Origin: Phallus indusiatus
Taxonomy: Eukaryota; Basidiomycota; Agaricomycetes; Phallales; Phallaceae
Reading direction: 5' to 3'
Assembly: GCA_027605045.1 (NCBI GenBank)
Contig: JAQFWX010000011.1
Coordinates: forward strand, 744,001 to 808,000
DNA length: 64,000 bases
The position numbers were made by a program, and so were the translations under genes. Within the stretch, counting starts at the first letter, position 1; the number at the start of each line of letters is the position of its first letter. The notes beneath the pieces were generated by a model. It worked only from the letters and a program-made list of their open reading frames with translations. It was not told the DNA's origin and did not search any database. Positions 11,150 through 22,118 of the stretch are shown here, in pieces.

Positions 11150-11556
11150 TTGGGTATTTTTGTTAGAACGACCAGAAATGAGTTGTCGTGCAGACTTAAG
11201 CGCCTTACGTGAAGCTACTAGTAACCTCAGTCAGCTGAAGTTCAGCTGAGGTTCAAGAAGAAATTGTTGGCTTTTATTAGTTCGGGCTATATAATTACAA
11301 TATATATTACATAATAAATTGAGCTTTTGTCCTCCACCCATTTTGTGCTGTGTCGCGCTGTATCGTGTGTGCCGTGCTGTATCGTGTTAGCGCGAATTTT
11401 ACGATCTATTACGTCTACTTTTACTCTACATACATCTTATATTCTAATAAAGCTTACTTTTTTGATTGGGTTAACAAAAATGAATTTAGAAACATCAAGT
11501 TGAAATGATATACGTGTAACATACGACGAGTCTTAATCCTCGAGTTTTCCCCGAGC
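11150..11556. other. Intergenic AT-rich stretch, possible LTR remnant
   Basis: Lies between the divergent ZNF830-like gene and URA5. It holds a hairpin at 11223-11253, a TATA-like run near 11288-11312 and short direct repeats of CTGTATCGTGT around 11357-11388. The stretch 11161-11476 begins TGTTA and ends TAACA, as long terminal repeats do. No matching target duplication is seen and no internal transposon genes are present. Confidence 0.3.
11223..11253. repeat. 31-nt imperfect hairpin
   Basis: Outer arms AACCTCAG and CTGAGGTT are exact complements, and the inner parts CAGCTGAA and TTCAGCTG also pair around one G. Only one pairing scheme can form at a time. The hairpin lies about 75 bp upstream of the ZNF830-like start codon, so it could sit in that gene's 5' UTR. 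Confidence 0.6.
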
Positions 11557-11631
11557 ATGCAACAAAGATTGGTGTTAAGCGCCGGAGCCCCTTACAAAAC
11601 TTGTAATTGTGTTCCCGTCATTGCGTTCATC

Positions 11632-12394
11632 ATGGTCAACACAAACGACATACTTGAAGAGTACAAGCGGGAATTAATCGAGCTTTCACTGACATCAGGC
11701 GCTTTGAAATTTGGTGAATTCAAGCTCAAGTCGGGTAGGTAAGCAGAAGATCGTTACAGAAACATATATCGATCTGTAGATGATCGTGGATGATCCCAGA
11801 GTATCGCCTTATTTCTTCCTTGCAAGTGAGCTCAACACGGGCAAATCCATCAATGTGCTTGCTACGGCCTATGCAAAGCATATCTCCCTAGCTCTAACCA
11901 GTGGGCATATACCTTCATTTGATGTGATATTCGGACCTGCATATAAAGGCATACCATTCGCTGCCTCCGTGGCATTAATCTTATATCGAGATTATAACAT
12001 CGACGTCGGATGGGCATATGACAGAAAGGAAGCGAAATCACATGGGGAAGGAGGAATTTTGGTCGGTGCGCTGGTGAAAGACAAAAGAATATTGGTCTTA
12101 GACGATGTAATCACGGCTGGAACCGCTATCCGCATTGCTATGGAGAATATTCAAAACTCCGGGGGCAAAGTCGTCGGCGTCATTACATGTCTCGACCGAG
12201 AAGAAATTACCAGCGGAGCAAATGCAGAACAAGGTGTCTGCTCCGTCGATCAGATAGCGTTAGAGATCGGAGGTCCAGTTAGATCGTTGTTGAAGATGGG
12301 CGATTTGATGTCATGGTTAGCCTCTCAGGGAAAAGAAGAGGAGCTGAGAAAGATGAAGATTTACCAAGATAGCTATGGCCTCAAAAGAAACTAA
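11632..12394 (+). CDS. URA5: Orotate phosphoribosyltransferase
   Basis: Makes orotidine 5'-phosphate from orotate and PRPP in pyrimidine synthesis, cytosolic. Two exons (11632-11738 and 11800-12394) join around a 61-nt intron that exactly restores LKSGRVSPYFF, a conserved family segment. The PRPP-binding motif is present as ILVLDDVITAGTA. GPAYKGIPFA and YDRKEAKSHGEGG (catalytic Lys region) are also visible. The protein has about 233 aa, normal for fungal OPRTase. An in-frame ATG at 11557 would add 25 residues, but MVNTNDILEEYKRE starts where family members do. Confidence 0.95.
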
Positions 12395-12544
12395 ACTAGA
12401 CCATAGTCTCCAGTGTTATGAATTTATTGAAGGGAGAATTTAATTATCGTGCACCGGAGAAGTTCGGAATATATTCACGCCATTGGTCTCTACTTGCTAA
12501 ACTATTTTGGCACTGCAAGGCATAAAGAGGAAACTTCGTTCTTG

Positions 12545-13601
12545 TCATGAATCACCAAGGCGCTGGCCTGCCCCCCAATTATGACCAGTAGTTCTCGTGT
12601 TGCTAGCTTGCCGGCGAGCTTCAAAACCCGGTGGCTGAGGTCCAGTCGCTCCTGCAGCCACGGGTCGGGGACGGTTTGAAATAAAACGGGTAAGCCAAGT
12701 AGGTGCCCGAGCCACGAAAGATCTTTGAGCTGAAGAAATGAAGAGTGAATGAGGAATCGGGGACAAGGGAGACGTATACCAACCCTGTTCATCTCGCCAA
12801 GCTAATAAATACCACGCATGTCCAGCTAAGAGGCCAGTTAAGGATTGAGCAAGAGCCTATGATCAAAATATGCCGATCAATATAGCGGTTCTGATTTGAA
12901 TAAGGGGGAAACCACTGCAACCAATTGACCACCCATAGCACCATCTATTACGAGCAGCACATACGGCCAGTATTTAGCTTGAATTGTGACGAGGCCGAAT
13001 AAAGAAAACAGCGTATTAGGAGAGAGACGCGATGATAAATATACTAGAGAGAGAAGGAACGGGCGATGCAATATGTGAGTTCCGAGTGGATGGTTTAGAC
13101 ACTTTTGAGAGAGACAAAAAAGTATATAAAGGAATTCCGATAGTTGAATTCAAAGTACAACAAACCAGAAGAGAACCAGCGACTAGCGTAGCTTGCCAAG
13201 CATAATCTGCTGACCTGCCCATATAATGGTCGGTTTCCAGTGCGTTGGAGGTGCGGCTGGAGAACGTGACATGGATAATGTTTATTATGTATATTAGAGT
13301 ATGGAATCGGACGCACAAGAGCATGATAAAATCAAACAAAAATTGAATACCCGAGCCACCGTAGAAAAAGGTTGTCCATATTCTCCAAAGCTGAAACGAA
13401 TATGAAAAAAGGTTTGGCGAGAATCCGGACAGTCCGACATACTTCGAGCCTGCGACCCACGAGAGACCAGTGATATACAACCTTGTATATGGACACAAAC
13501 TGCAGCATCACTGGCAAGGTCACGGCGAGCGAAGAACCCGCGATAAAGCGGGTCACCGGTGGTATTTTGTTGATTTCTGCAAACAACGCGGCGGTGTCCA
13601 T
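12545..13601 (-). CDS. Derlin (Der1/Dfm1 family) with Cdc48-binding tail
   Basis: Rhomboid-like pseudoprotease of the ER membrane that takes part in ER-associated degradation. Exon pieces on the minus strand give the family order. First comes MDTAALFAEINKIPPVTRF with a hydrophobic helix. Then LWRIWTTFFYGGSGIQFLFD (the WR motif) and, at about 12905-13070, LVYLSSRLSPNTLFSLFGL. The C-terminus ends WGAGQRLGDS, which fits the SHP box that binds Cdc48/p97. At least four short introns separate the exons, and I did not set all borders. The SHP tail is a feature of Derlin/Dfm1 and is not found in yeast Der1. Divergent from SWI1. Confidence 0.88.
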
Positions 13602-14149
13602 CTTGAAGGCAAGGCGGTGATGTACGTTGCCAATAGTTCCGTCACAAAAACTGTGACGCAACTCCGAGCCAATATTCTACAAAGTCAGGACTGAAGCCAA
13701 GGCGGACGACGAGAAAGGCGGCGTCATATACATATACATAAGTAAATCTTGTTTCAGAATATAAACAGATTCTCTATTTCGATTCAAGGCAAAGCAGTAG
13801 CTGTTTTTATTATGCGCTCATAACCTGTCCATTCCTGTTGTCGGAGATGGAAAATGCCTGGTCTCTTCGGCAAAGTCCGTATACCCCCTTCCCTTCCTCC
13901 ACCTCTCACCGAAACGACTGTCCACCGTCGTCGTCGTCACCGTTTCCGGCGTCGACCAACGCATCTTCCATCTCCACTTGCTGTCGTCTTCGTCGATCAT
14001 CGCGCTGACGTTAGCCCTTCTGGACCTTCTACCTTCAAGGCTCCTTTCCTTCACACCCCGACGACTCGCCATCCCGCCTTGTGCCGACGCTGGTCCTGTC
14101 TGTCCCACCTCCTTCACTTCTGTCCCTGATATCACCGCCGTTATAACCT
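13602..14149. other. Divergent promoter region of Derlin and SWI1
   Basis: These 548 bp separate two divergent start codons. The part from about 13850 is pyrimidine-rich and is likely the SWI1 5' leader. Open frames here (for example 13854-14129) are low-complexity and show no family resemblance. Confidence 0.45.
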
Positions 14150-17100
14150 ATGTCGCAGATTCCTGGCTTCTCCCTTGGTTCAATGGGCTCATCTCCTAAC
14201 CAACAGTCCCAGCAAAATATGCACCCCAACATGATTTTCACGCAGCCGCACCTCCTCCCTCAACACCAGCCCCAGCGTGCAACACAAGCTTCGCCACCGC
14301 AATCCCAAGGAGTTTCTGGCGTTTCCGATCCTGAGCATCGAAGAATGTGGCATAACCCAGGTGATCCTGCGCAGACTAACCTTACCCAGGTATGTGTTTA
14401 TAGTTCGTTGTTTATTTCTTTCCTCCACGCCGCTCTTCTTCGCTACGTTTATCTTGCGTTGTGTTGGTTTCTACGATTTCTTTCTACATATTTCTTCCAC
14501 CCAGTGGTTATTATTATACATTGTCTCTTCCTCGCGTGGTGCGCTCTTCTGCTTCCGTCGCTATTTCCCACGCGTGTTTTTGGTTACTTCATCCTCCTCC
14601 TGCTACATTCTCTCCCACGTATCGAGTGCTTTATTCCCTCTATCTGCTTGCTCATACCTTTCTATATTAGATGGCTCAGTATTTCAGAAACCCTGCTTTG
14701 CATTCCCAGCAAGGGAATCTTCAAGGTTTTCCACAACAAATCCAACAACCCACCGTCAACGCAAATCAATCACATCACCTCATGAACTCGAACACAGGCC
14801 AGGCATTCAATACCATGGTTGCGCAATTAGGTCCTAATGTTGATCCTATCGCTCTCCGCCAATTATTTCAACAGCAACAACAATTAAGACAGCAACACGC
14901 GCAACAGTCACAGAATTCCGGAAACATTCCCCCCTCCTATCCTGAGCTTGGCTTCCCATCAACCAACTCGCATCCTGTAAATCCCAACGCCCCTGCTGCC
15001 TTGAATCCCGATATCGCTCGTCAGTATGATTTTTTATCTCGAGCAAGTCAGAATCAGGGTCAAAACGGGAACTCGATGAATTTCAATGCAGGCAACCTCT
15101 TAGCTCGTTCGGGACAAGCTCAAACTATGAGCCAACAAGGACTGTCCTTCCAACAAACCCCTAACGTGCAGGTTCCTCATCAATCCGTCGTCTCGCATCA
15201 AAATCCAGTTACAATGGCCGCTGCTAATGCACAACAGACTCATATGAATCGTTCGATGTATACACCCAGCAATGCGATCGATCCTAATATCAGCGGTGCG
15301 GCTAGTTCCAACCCCGGAGGGAATGTATTGAACAATAACCTTGTCTCGCGGGTTCCAATGCCGAACGCCATGCAATCCACAGCTTCTGCCAACGCTAGTG
15401 CTACTGGTGCTGTGAACCCGCAACGTAGACTGGAAGTCCAGGCAGTTGCCCTTGAACAGGAACTAGGCAAGTATGCGAAAGCGTTGGGCGAGATGGGCTG
15501 GCGCCCGGGCATGGCCGTGACCAATGATCAGCAACGTCAGTTGGTTATAGAATATGAACAAAAGAAAAATACATATCTACAATATCGAGCCATCATGGAG
15601 AGAATGTCGTCTCAGGTCAATATGCCCGTCAATGGCTCCAACGGGTAAGTGTGTCCAAATAGATTATAGTAAAACGTTGAAACTGATTTGGAATTCTGTA
15701 GTCAATCTACGCCAAGTAGTCACCTAGTTCACGGTTGGCAGCCAGGACAGTCGAACAAGCAGCCAAATGCCCCGGCCAACATGAACTTTCCGCAGGTAAC
15801 ACAACGTAATGGTGGTCCTCCATCTCAATCTTTCCCTCCGCAGTCGATGGTACAACAACAGTCGCAGGTCATGTTTACCCCAATGCAACAACAGTCGTCT
15901 CTGCCAGCTCAACGTACTGCTTCAGCACAGTCAATGCATAATGTTATGCAACAGGTGCAGCAACAGCAACAGCAGCAACAACAACAGCAACAACAAATTC
16001 CGTCAACGGCCGTTCCTGGTTCAATGTTCGATATGCAGCAAGCTCAATCTGTCAATGGACAAGCCGTTCGACCACCAACGGCCCCTCCTCAACCAGTAAA
16101 TGCTTCCCAAACCAATACGCCCTCAATTCGCACTCCTATGCAAGTTCCTCAGAATACCCAAAGTGTTCCTTCCAATGTACCTCCAAGACCATCTCCGGGC
16201 AGGGACAATCCGAATCCGAGAAAAACTGAATTTGATTCGAACCTGAAGAATATTTTGGAGAGACAGGGTGTCACAATAAATTCTAATGATTTGCTCATTG
16301 ATACTCGAGAGGTGCAATTGCGCGAATTGTTCACAGAAGTTATGCGGAGAGGTGCAAACGCTGCTGTACGTCTTTTTTCTCAGTAGTCGATCTGCTTTAC
16401 AATAATTGTGGTGTGTACTAGGTTTCGCAAAATGATCAGTGGGCTATTATCGGCGCCAGTTTAGGATTTGTGCAGTTTCCAGGCACTGGGTCGGAACCCC
16501 CCCGGTCAAGTGCGACCATTGCCGAACATCTGAAATATCTATACAGAAAGTACCTTCTTGCTTACGAACAATTACATCTCAATCAGCTGAACCAAGAGAG
16601 GAGGCGACAGTTATCACAGCAGCAGCAATTGGTTTCTCAGCAACAACAAGCCGCCCAGAGAAATCCCTTTATACCGAATCCCGCAATGGCTATGCATACT
16701 CGAGATCATCAAAATGCTGAAGCTCAAGGTCAACAACAACAGCAGCAGCAGCAGCAGGCCGTACCAAATTCAGCGCCACACGGTGTAATGCAACTTCCCT
16801 TCCATGCAACCCAGCCTGGACAAGCTCAACCTCATCTCACCATGAGGGCAACTGCATTTCCGCAGCTTGCTCATATGTCAGTCGAAGATTTGCGGAAATT
16901 AGGGATTCCTGAGAACAATATTGCCATTATCGAGCAACACCGTCCAGCACTGCAAAGACAGTATATACTGAGCCAGCAGCAGCAGCAACAGCAAAGGGGA
17001 CCAACGCAATTACAGCAAAATCAAATATCTCAGATGAACTTTTCTATGCCCCAGATACAGAACAATCGATCCAACATACCGGGCCAGGCTGGTGGAACAG

Positions 17101-19016
17101 GAGATGGTTCGCCAATGCCTTCTGGAAATGTGATGCAGCTATCTCAGCAAGTCCAACATAATCCTCAAGCACAGGGTCAAATTTCACATCAACAAATGCC
17201 TACTCAAGCACCGAACATTCCCCAAGTTTATACCCGACCCACTGTAGCACAAATGAACTCCGCAAGAGAGTTCATTCGACGGACTTCACTTGAACAGACA
17301 AATAAACTAAGTGTGTGGGCTTTTTTCTAATTCTCTCTTCTTTGTTAAGCGTGATTGTTTGACAGAACGGGGCTATCAGCCGCAAATTATGCGAGATGTG
17401 GAGCGATCCGCCTATATCCATTCGTTCAAACCACTTCTTGATTCCGCTGTAGAAATGGAAAAGAAACTTGTGATGTTCCATGCGTTGTTTCAGGATCCTC
17501 AATCCACGCAGCAGTTGATTACCATTGTAAGTAATTCATTCCTAGTTTAAAGCTCTACATCTAACGTCTTATCGTTGTTAAGGTTTTGACAGTCAAAGAG
17601 CAAAACAGACTTTTGATATCAAACACAAATCAGTTTATTTTGCCCCTTTCAGCAACCATGCGATTGATGGCTCAACTCAAGGTCCTTGCTGAAAGACTTC
17701 AGCAAGCTCTCATTAAATTACCTCCCTCAGTTTCCTCAAACGATATTCCCTCTTCGAACACTCCTTCAAACCCTCCTTCAAACCCTCCCTCAAACCCCCC
17801 ACTCACGTTGATTAATCAGGCTGCAGTGGTGCACCAACAAGCCTTGAATGAAACAAGTAGTTTACAACAAGCTCAAATTCACCAGCCGGCTCAACATGCT
17901 ACCCAATTGCAGGCACAGGCAGACATAGCTCGCGCGCAGCCCACCCAACAAAATCTTCAAGTACCGCACGCGACACAGCCAATCTCTAAAAACAAGCGGC
18001 CAAACACTAGTGGTGTTGCTAATACACCATCTCCTGCTGCTCCAACTACCCCTTTCACTAGCGCACCAACGCCGCCAACAAGTAGTTCACCACGAACTCC
18101 GAAATCGCCCCCTAAGAAACCTTCTCATACAACTCACAACACAAATGCCACTGCTCCTGTCGTAAACACAGCAACGGTACCAGCACCAGCACCCGCTCCG
18201 AAACCTAAGCCAACACCGATGGGTCGTCGCCCCTCTAAAGCTGGTCAAACGGCTGCAACTGCCTTACCTGCAGCTGGCGTAGTTGAGGAGACAAAGGCTG
18301 GAGTCAAGCGATCTTTTGAAGAGGAGTCACCGGCTGGGGCCCGACAGGTTTCTCAGCCCGAACCTGTTGCAAAGAAGATAAAAACAGAGGATTGGGACGG
18401 TGCAATTAGCGAAGAGATCGAGAAAAGACAGCAGGAACTGAATAATCTTGAAACTAATCAGGATGCTCAGAACTTTTTGACCCGAGCCACGGATGACATT
18501 CTTCTTACTGGCACTGTGACAGAAACTTCGACCGCTAGTGCGGGAGAGGACATACCCAAAGCACTACAGGAATTGCTCAGCTCTGCGCCGTCATTCGGCA
18601 TTACAGAGTCCTTTCATATGCCGGTTTATGACGCGACAAAATTCGGCGATCTCTCACCTAATGCCGAAAACGTGGTGGATAATTTCCTTAACTCTCTATT
18701 TGATTTTTCGAAATGTGCTACAGAGGACCCAATCCCATCGAGTTCGAAGCTTGAACCTCCCGACTTGCTTCAAACAGATTTATCCCCAGAGTCAGCCGCC
18801 GAAACGCCTAAACACGAGAATACTAGTATCAACGGCAAACATAAGGATAATGCCATAAAAATTGTCGACGATTCTGTCATACATAATCCTCTGGAACGTA
18901 GTTTGTGGACCGAGTTAAATAATGGCGAGCCGGCATTTTACGAACACACAAGCTTCAAATTTGATGGTGACCTACCAGTGCAAGATAGCACTTGGGCAAT
19001 ATCCGGTGGAGCGTAG
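14150..19016 (+). CDS. SWI1: SWI1-like ARID subunit of SWI/SNF, Q-rich
   Basis: ARID/BRIGHT DNA-binding subunit of the SWI/SNF chromatin remodeller. Six exons fit in phase: 14150-14389, 14671-15644, 15702-16365, 16422-17310, 17366-17526 and 17583-19016, giving about 1453 aa. The ARID domain spans exons 3-4: LLIDTREVQLRELFTEVMRR, then DQWAIIGASLGFVQFPG and AEHLKYLYRKYLLAYEQ. Around it are long Gln/Asn/Pro/Ser-rich tracts, including polyQ coded by mixed CAG/CAA near 15957-15997, 16730-16757 and 16975-16994. A basic segment RPSKAG and an acidic, Ser-rich C-terminus follow. The 280-nt first intron is long for this window. Assignment to SWI1 rests on the ARID and overall layout; another ARID co-regulator is less likely. 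Confidence 0.85.
15957..15997 (+). repeat. CAG/CAA tract coding polyglutamine
   Basis: A mixed CAG/CAA run inside SWI1 exon 3 codes an uninterrupted Gln stretch. Two similar shorter tracts lie at 16730-16757 and 16975-16994. The mixed codons should lower slippage compared with a pure CAG repeat. Confidence 0.9.
17761..17807 (+). repeat. Tandem 12-nt repeat coding NPPS units
   Basis: About four tandem copies of a 12-nt unit (TCAAACCCTCC- type) within SWI1 exon 6 code repeated Asn-Pro-Pro-Ser. Copies differ by single bases, mostly at third positions, pointing to older duplication kept in frame. Confidence 0.75.
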
Positions 19017-19247
19017 CTCCTGTATTCCTATATTCCTATTATCTTTCATTATCGTTTTCCCTTCATGTTTTGGATTGTGTCATTATATCTAATCAAATTC
19101 GTAGATTAATATTTCAGTGTAGGACCCTTTTCTGGCTATGTTTTGCTATGTGTACTTGTATCTGTCTGCTTGTTTACGTTTTTTTGGTCAGCTATCGGTA
19201 TCGTTTGGTTAAACACCCTATATTACAAGACAACTAGATAGACAATA

Positions 19248-20436
19248 CTATTTTCGGATGGAAACACCCAAATTACTTGTTCGAGAACCACCGTTGTTAC
19301 TATCAGTCGTAGTTCTTTTGCGCGAATCTGAGTTCCGAATAAGACTTGCTGCTAAAGTAGCCTTAGCGGACAATGCTGGGCGTATGGATCGACTACTTCC
19401 TGCGAGATTCATTTTCTGTCGAGCCGTACGAAATTCTTCCTTGGCTTCCTCTCGAAGCTGTGCGTCATCACGAACAAGTGATAATGTTTCTGGCAAACCG
19501 TATCGTTGTTTGACCTCATCATCTTTAGCTTTCAAAGCCTTTTCAATACGCTTCTCTTCGCGAAACTTCTTCCGAACGCGTGTAGAAAGTGTATAAGGGT
19601 CGTTATTATAACGATCCGATACCATTTGTAGAGATTCTATCCGTGGTCGCTCAACCTGATTTAATCGTTTCATAGCCTCTGTCGTCTTCTCCAGAGCTGC
19701 CAACGGGTCCACGGCTCCGCCATCAGTTTGAGCAGTATCTCGTATAAATAATCATGGTTGGAGCGAAGATACAACATTGAAATTTTGATCAATATCTCAC
19801 CGTGTACACGAAATCCTCCGTTTTCTTCCGGGTCCCAGTCTAGATCTTGCTGTCGAGCACCCGATTCAACGACATATCGCGTATTCTATATCCATACGAA
19901 AGAATTTGGTTAGAATATATGTTTGAGATAACAGATAATGTAAAGGTCTCGCCTTTGGATCGGTCCGTATCTCAAACCAGCCATCGCACAAATGACATTT
20001 ACACCGAAAAGCGAAAATCGGTGTAGAGTAATACATCCCAATTTTGCGCTTCTCAGCATTGTAACGAACGCCCATACCGATATGGTTGTTGCATGTTCCA
20101 CTAACCAGATTAATGAGACACCATCGGAAACTTCTGTGAACTCAAGAACACTTACCACCATATATTGAATGGCAGCTCAAACCGGGTTATCAAGATTCCT
20201 TGATCTATCTTACGCGCACGATCTCCTAACGCATGCTTGCCTATTTCCACAAAGTTAGGTCAAAGAATGGAACGCATTTCGAATGCACTGAAACGCTAAC
20301 CTCGATAGGAATTTAGACTCTTATGTTTGTCAGGATCAAAGTCTGGAGGGTAATATTTGTTGAAACCTATAATTTCAATATAATTAATTAATGTTTAACT
20401 AGTACAACCCCGGCGACTCCATAACTTACCTTGCAT
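19248..20436 (-). CDS. CWC16/CCDC130 (Yju2-related) splicing factor
   Basis: Member of the CWC16 family of spliceosome-associated proteins. The minus-strand exons begin MQ (20436), then GFNKYYPPDFDPDKHKSLN, the family N-terminus. A four-Cys zinc site follows: WCGTCNNHIGMG (Cys split by an intron near 20105-20155) and FRCKCHLCDGWFEIRTDP. The segment YVVESGARQQDLDWDPEENG is typical of the CCDC130 branch rather than Yju2 itself. The last exon (19248-about 19735) codes a charged coiled coil with KKFREEKRIEKALKAKDDE and a Ser/Arg-rich end. It is divergent from the CobW gene, with only 80 bp between start codons. Confidence 0.88.
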
Positions 20437-20516
20437 CTTGAGTGGCGGGAGACAGGGTTGAAATGCAACGGAGTCTTGTGACGCCGCGTCGCACTTTCAT
20501 TGCTCCTGCTACCAGC

Positions 20517-22092
20517 ATGCCTGAGAACCCAAAGACGATCCCTATAAGCGTTTTTACAGGTAAAATTACTAAAAGACCTTATAAGCTTTTCTGATTTATG
20601 TTAGGTTTTCTCGGCGCTGGAAAGACAACCGTACGACAAATCTTCATCGAAAGAAAACTCAGTGTCCAACATGGTCACCAATATTTGTGACATGACCTAG
20701 ATAATCTTATCACTCCTGCCGCAATTCTCTCCAGATTATAAGGTGGTTTTACTCAAAAATGAGTTTGGGGACATTGAAGGTTATTTATTTCTCTCAAATA
20801 ATAGCGCAAAGTCGATCTGACGAAACGATTTTACCCTAGTGGATAGTCAACTAGCCAAGCAATCTTCGCTCGCCGCTGTGAGCGAAATTTTGAATGGATG
20901 CATGTATGTCATATAATCGGAAGAAGTCTTTATCAATGTAGTTGATTGGCATTGCCAGGTGCTGCGTTCTTGTAGGACAAATGAAAACAGCCTTGCTAGA
21001 AATTGCAGGCAGGTTGTTGTAATCATCAGACACATCATGATTTTTTACATTCCAGTTTAGAAAACTACTCACCTGACCGTGTGCTTATTGAATCTTCGTA
21101 TGTGTTTTACCCAGAACCCTCTATGCCGTCAATTTAAAGACATATACTCGAAGAGGATCAGCGTTTCCAGCAACTTTGGCGTTTCAAATCAGAGAATTAG
21201 AACGTGAAACTAATGGAATGTTTTACTTAGACGCTATTATTACTGTCATAGGTAGCTAGGCGATTCTTTAAATGTTCCGATCCTGTCTCCTTACCGATTC
21301 GATGCAGATGCAGAGAACTTTATCGGATATGAAGATAAAAGTCTTACGGCCAGAATGCAGGCGCAATATACAGATCTTTTACTAATCGTAAGTCTTTCCT
21401 TTCCTTCCTTTCAGTGCACTGATTTTGTCATCTCAGAACAAGTGGGAAAATGTAAAGATTGGCTTGATGTGTCTAGTTTATGATTGGATGCTGAATCCCT
21501 GCATTATATATAGGTTTCCGAAAGGGATTTAGATGTAGTTATAGACCGATTGAACGATTTAAATGAAGACACGCCCCGAATTCGTTGCACAGGACGAAAT
21601 GGAGTTCCGTCATCCCTGCTTTTCGGGATAGATTCCAGGCTAACCTCTCAGGTCATTACACCGAGCATTGATCAAGAGCACAATAGCGAAGTAGAGACGG
21701 CAAATGTTTACCGGAACTTTCCGCTTGAGTGTGAGGAGAGTAACCATGACGCTTGTCATCATACCCATTATCCACCTGATTCTTACATTCAATCGGTGGA
21801 CCATCTACCGAATTTGGACAGGAATACGTTAATTAGGGCCCTTGGGGACTTGCACAAAGAAGTAGTATGGAGGGTGAAAGGTTTCGTTCAGTTTGAAGGT
21901 GAACAGCAGGTTCATATCCTCAACTGGGCGTTCGGTCGCTATACATTATCGCTCAATGACAATGGAATTTCCCCTTTCTCGTCTTTAGTTCATACGGGCT
22001 CCCTTGCATGCACGGTGATGGGCGCAAGGGGAGAAATAAAATCTCAAGTTCTTAAATTCGCAAAGGCTGTTGGTAGTTCAACACTATTGTAG
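20517..22092 (+). CDS. CobW-family (COG0523) metal-chaperone GTPase
   Basis: P-loop GTPase of the COG0523 group, thought to deliver metals such as zinc to target proteins. The N-terminus MPENPKTIPISVFTGFLGAG plus KTT forms the Walker A, split by an intron at 20560-20604. The next exons read LKNEFGDIEV and DSQLAKQSSLAAVSEILNGC. The metal-binding CxCC motif (GCMCCV) is restored exactly by removing the intron that ends near 20951. Later parts are YSPDRVLIESS, YLDAIIT, MQAQYTDLL, VSERDLDVVIDRLNDLN and, in the last exon, a His-rich stretch and the CobW C-terminal domain (VWRVKGFVQFEG, LNWAFGRY). The N-terminal CPELVPM-type motif of Zng1 is not seen, so the client may differ. Confidence 0.9.
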
Positions 22093-22118
22093 TCCAATCC
22101 GTAAACAAAAACAATTTT

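Noticed and set aside
14277..14837. 186-codon frame across the first SWI1 intron
   Set aside because: It lies over the end of exon 1, the 280-nt intron and the start of exon 2 in another frame; the exon model 14150-14389 plus 14671 onward is in phase and fits the protein better.
20620..20700. Apparent early stop in the CobW gene suggesting a pseudogene
   Set aside because: Removing a GT-AG intron (about 20631-20699) restores GAGKTT followed by IILSLLPQFSPDYKVVLL, so the gene is intact.
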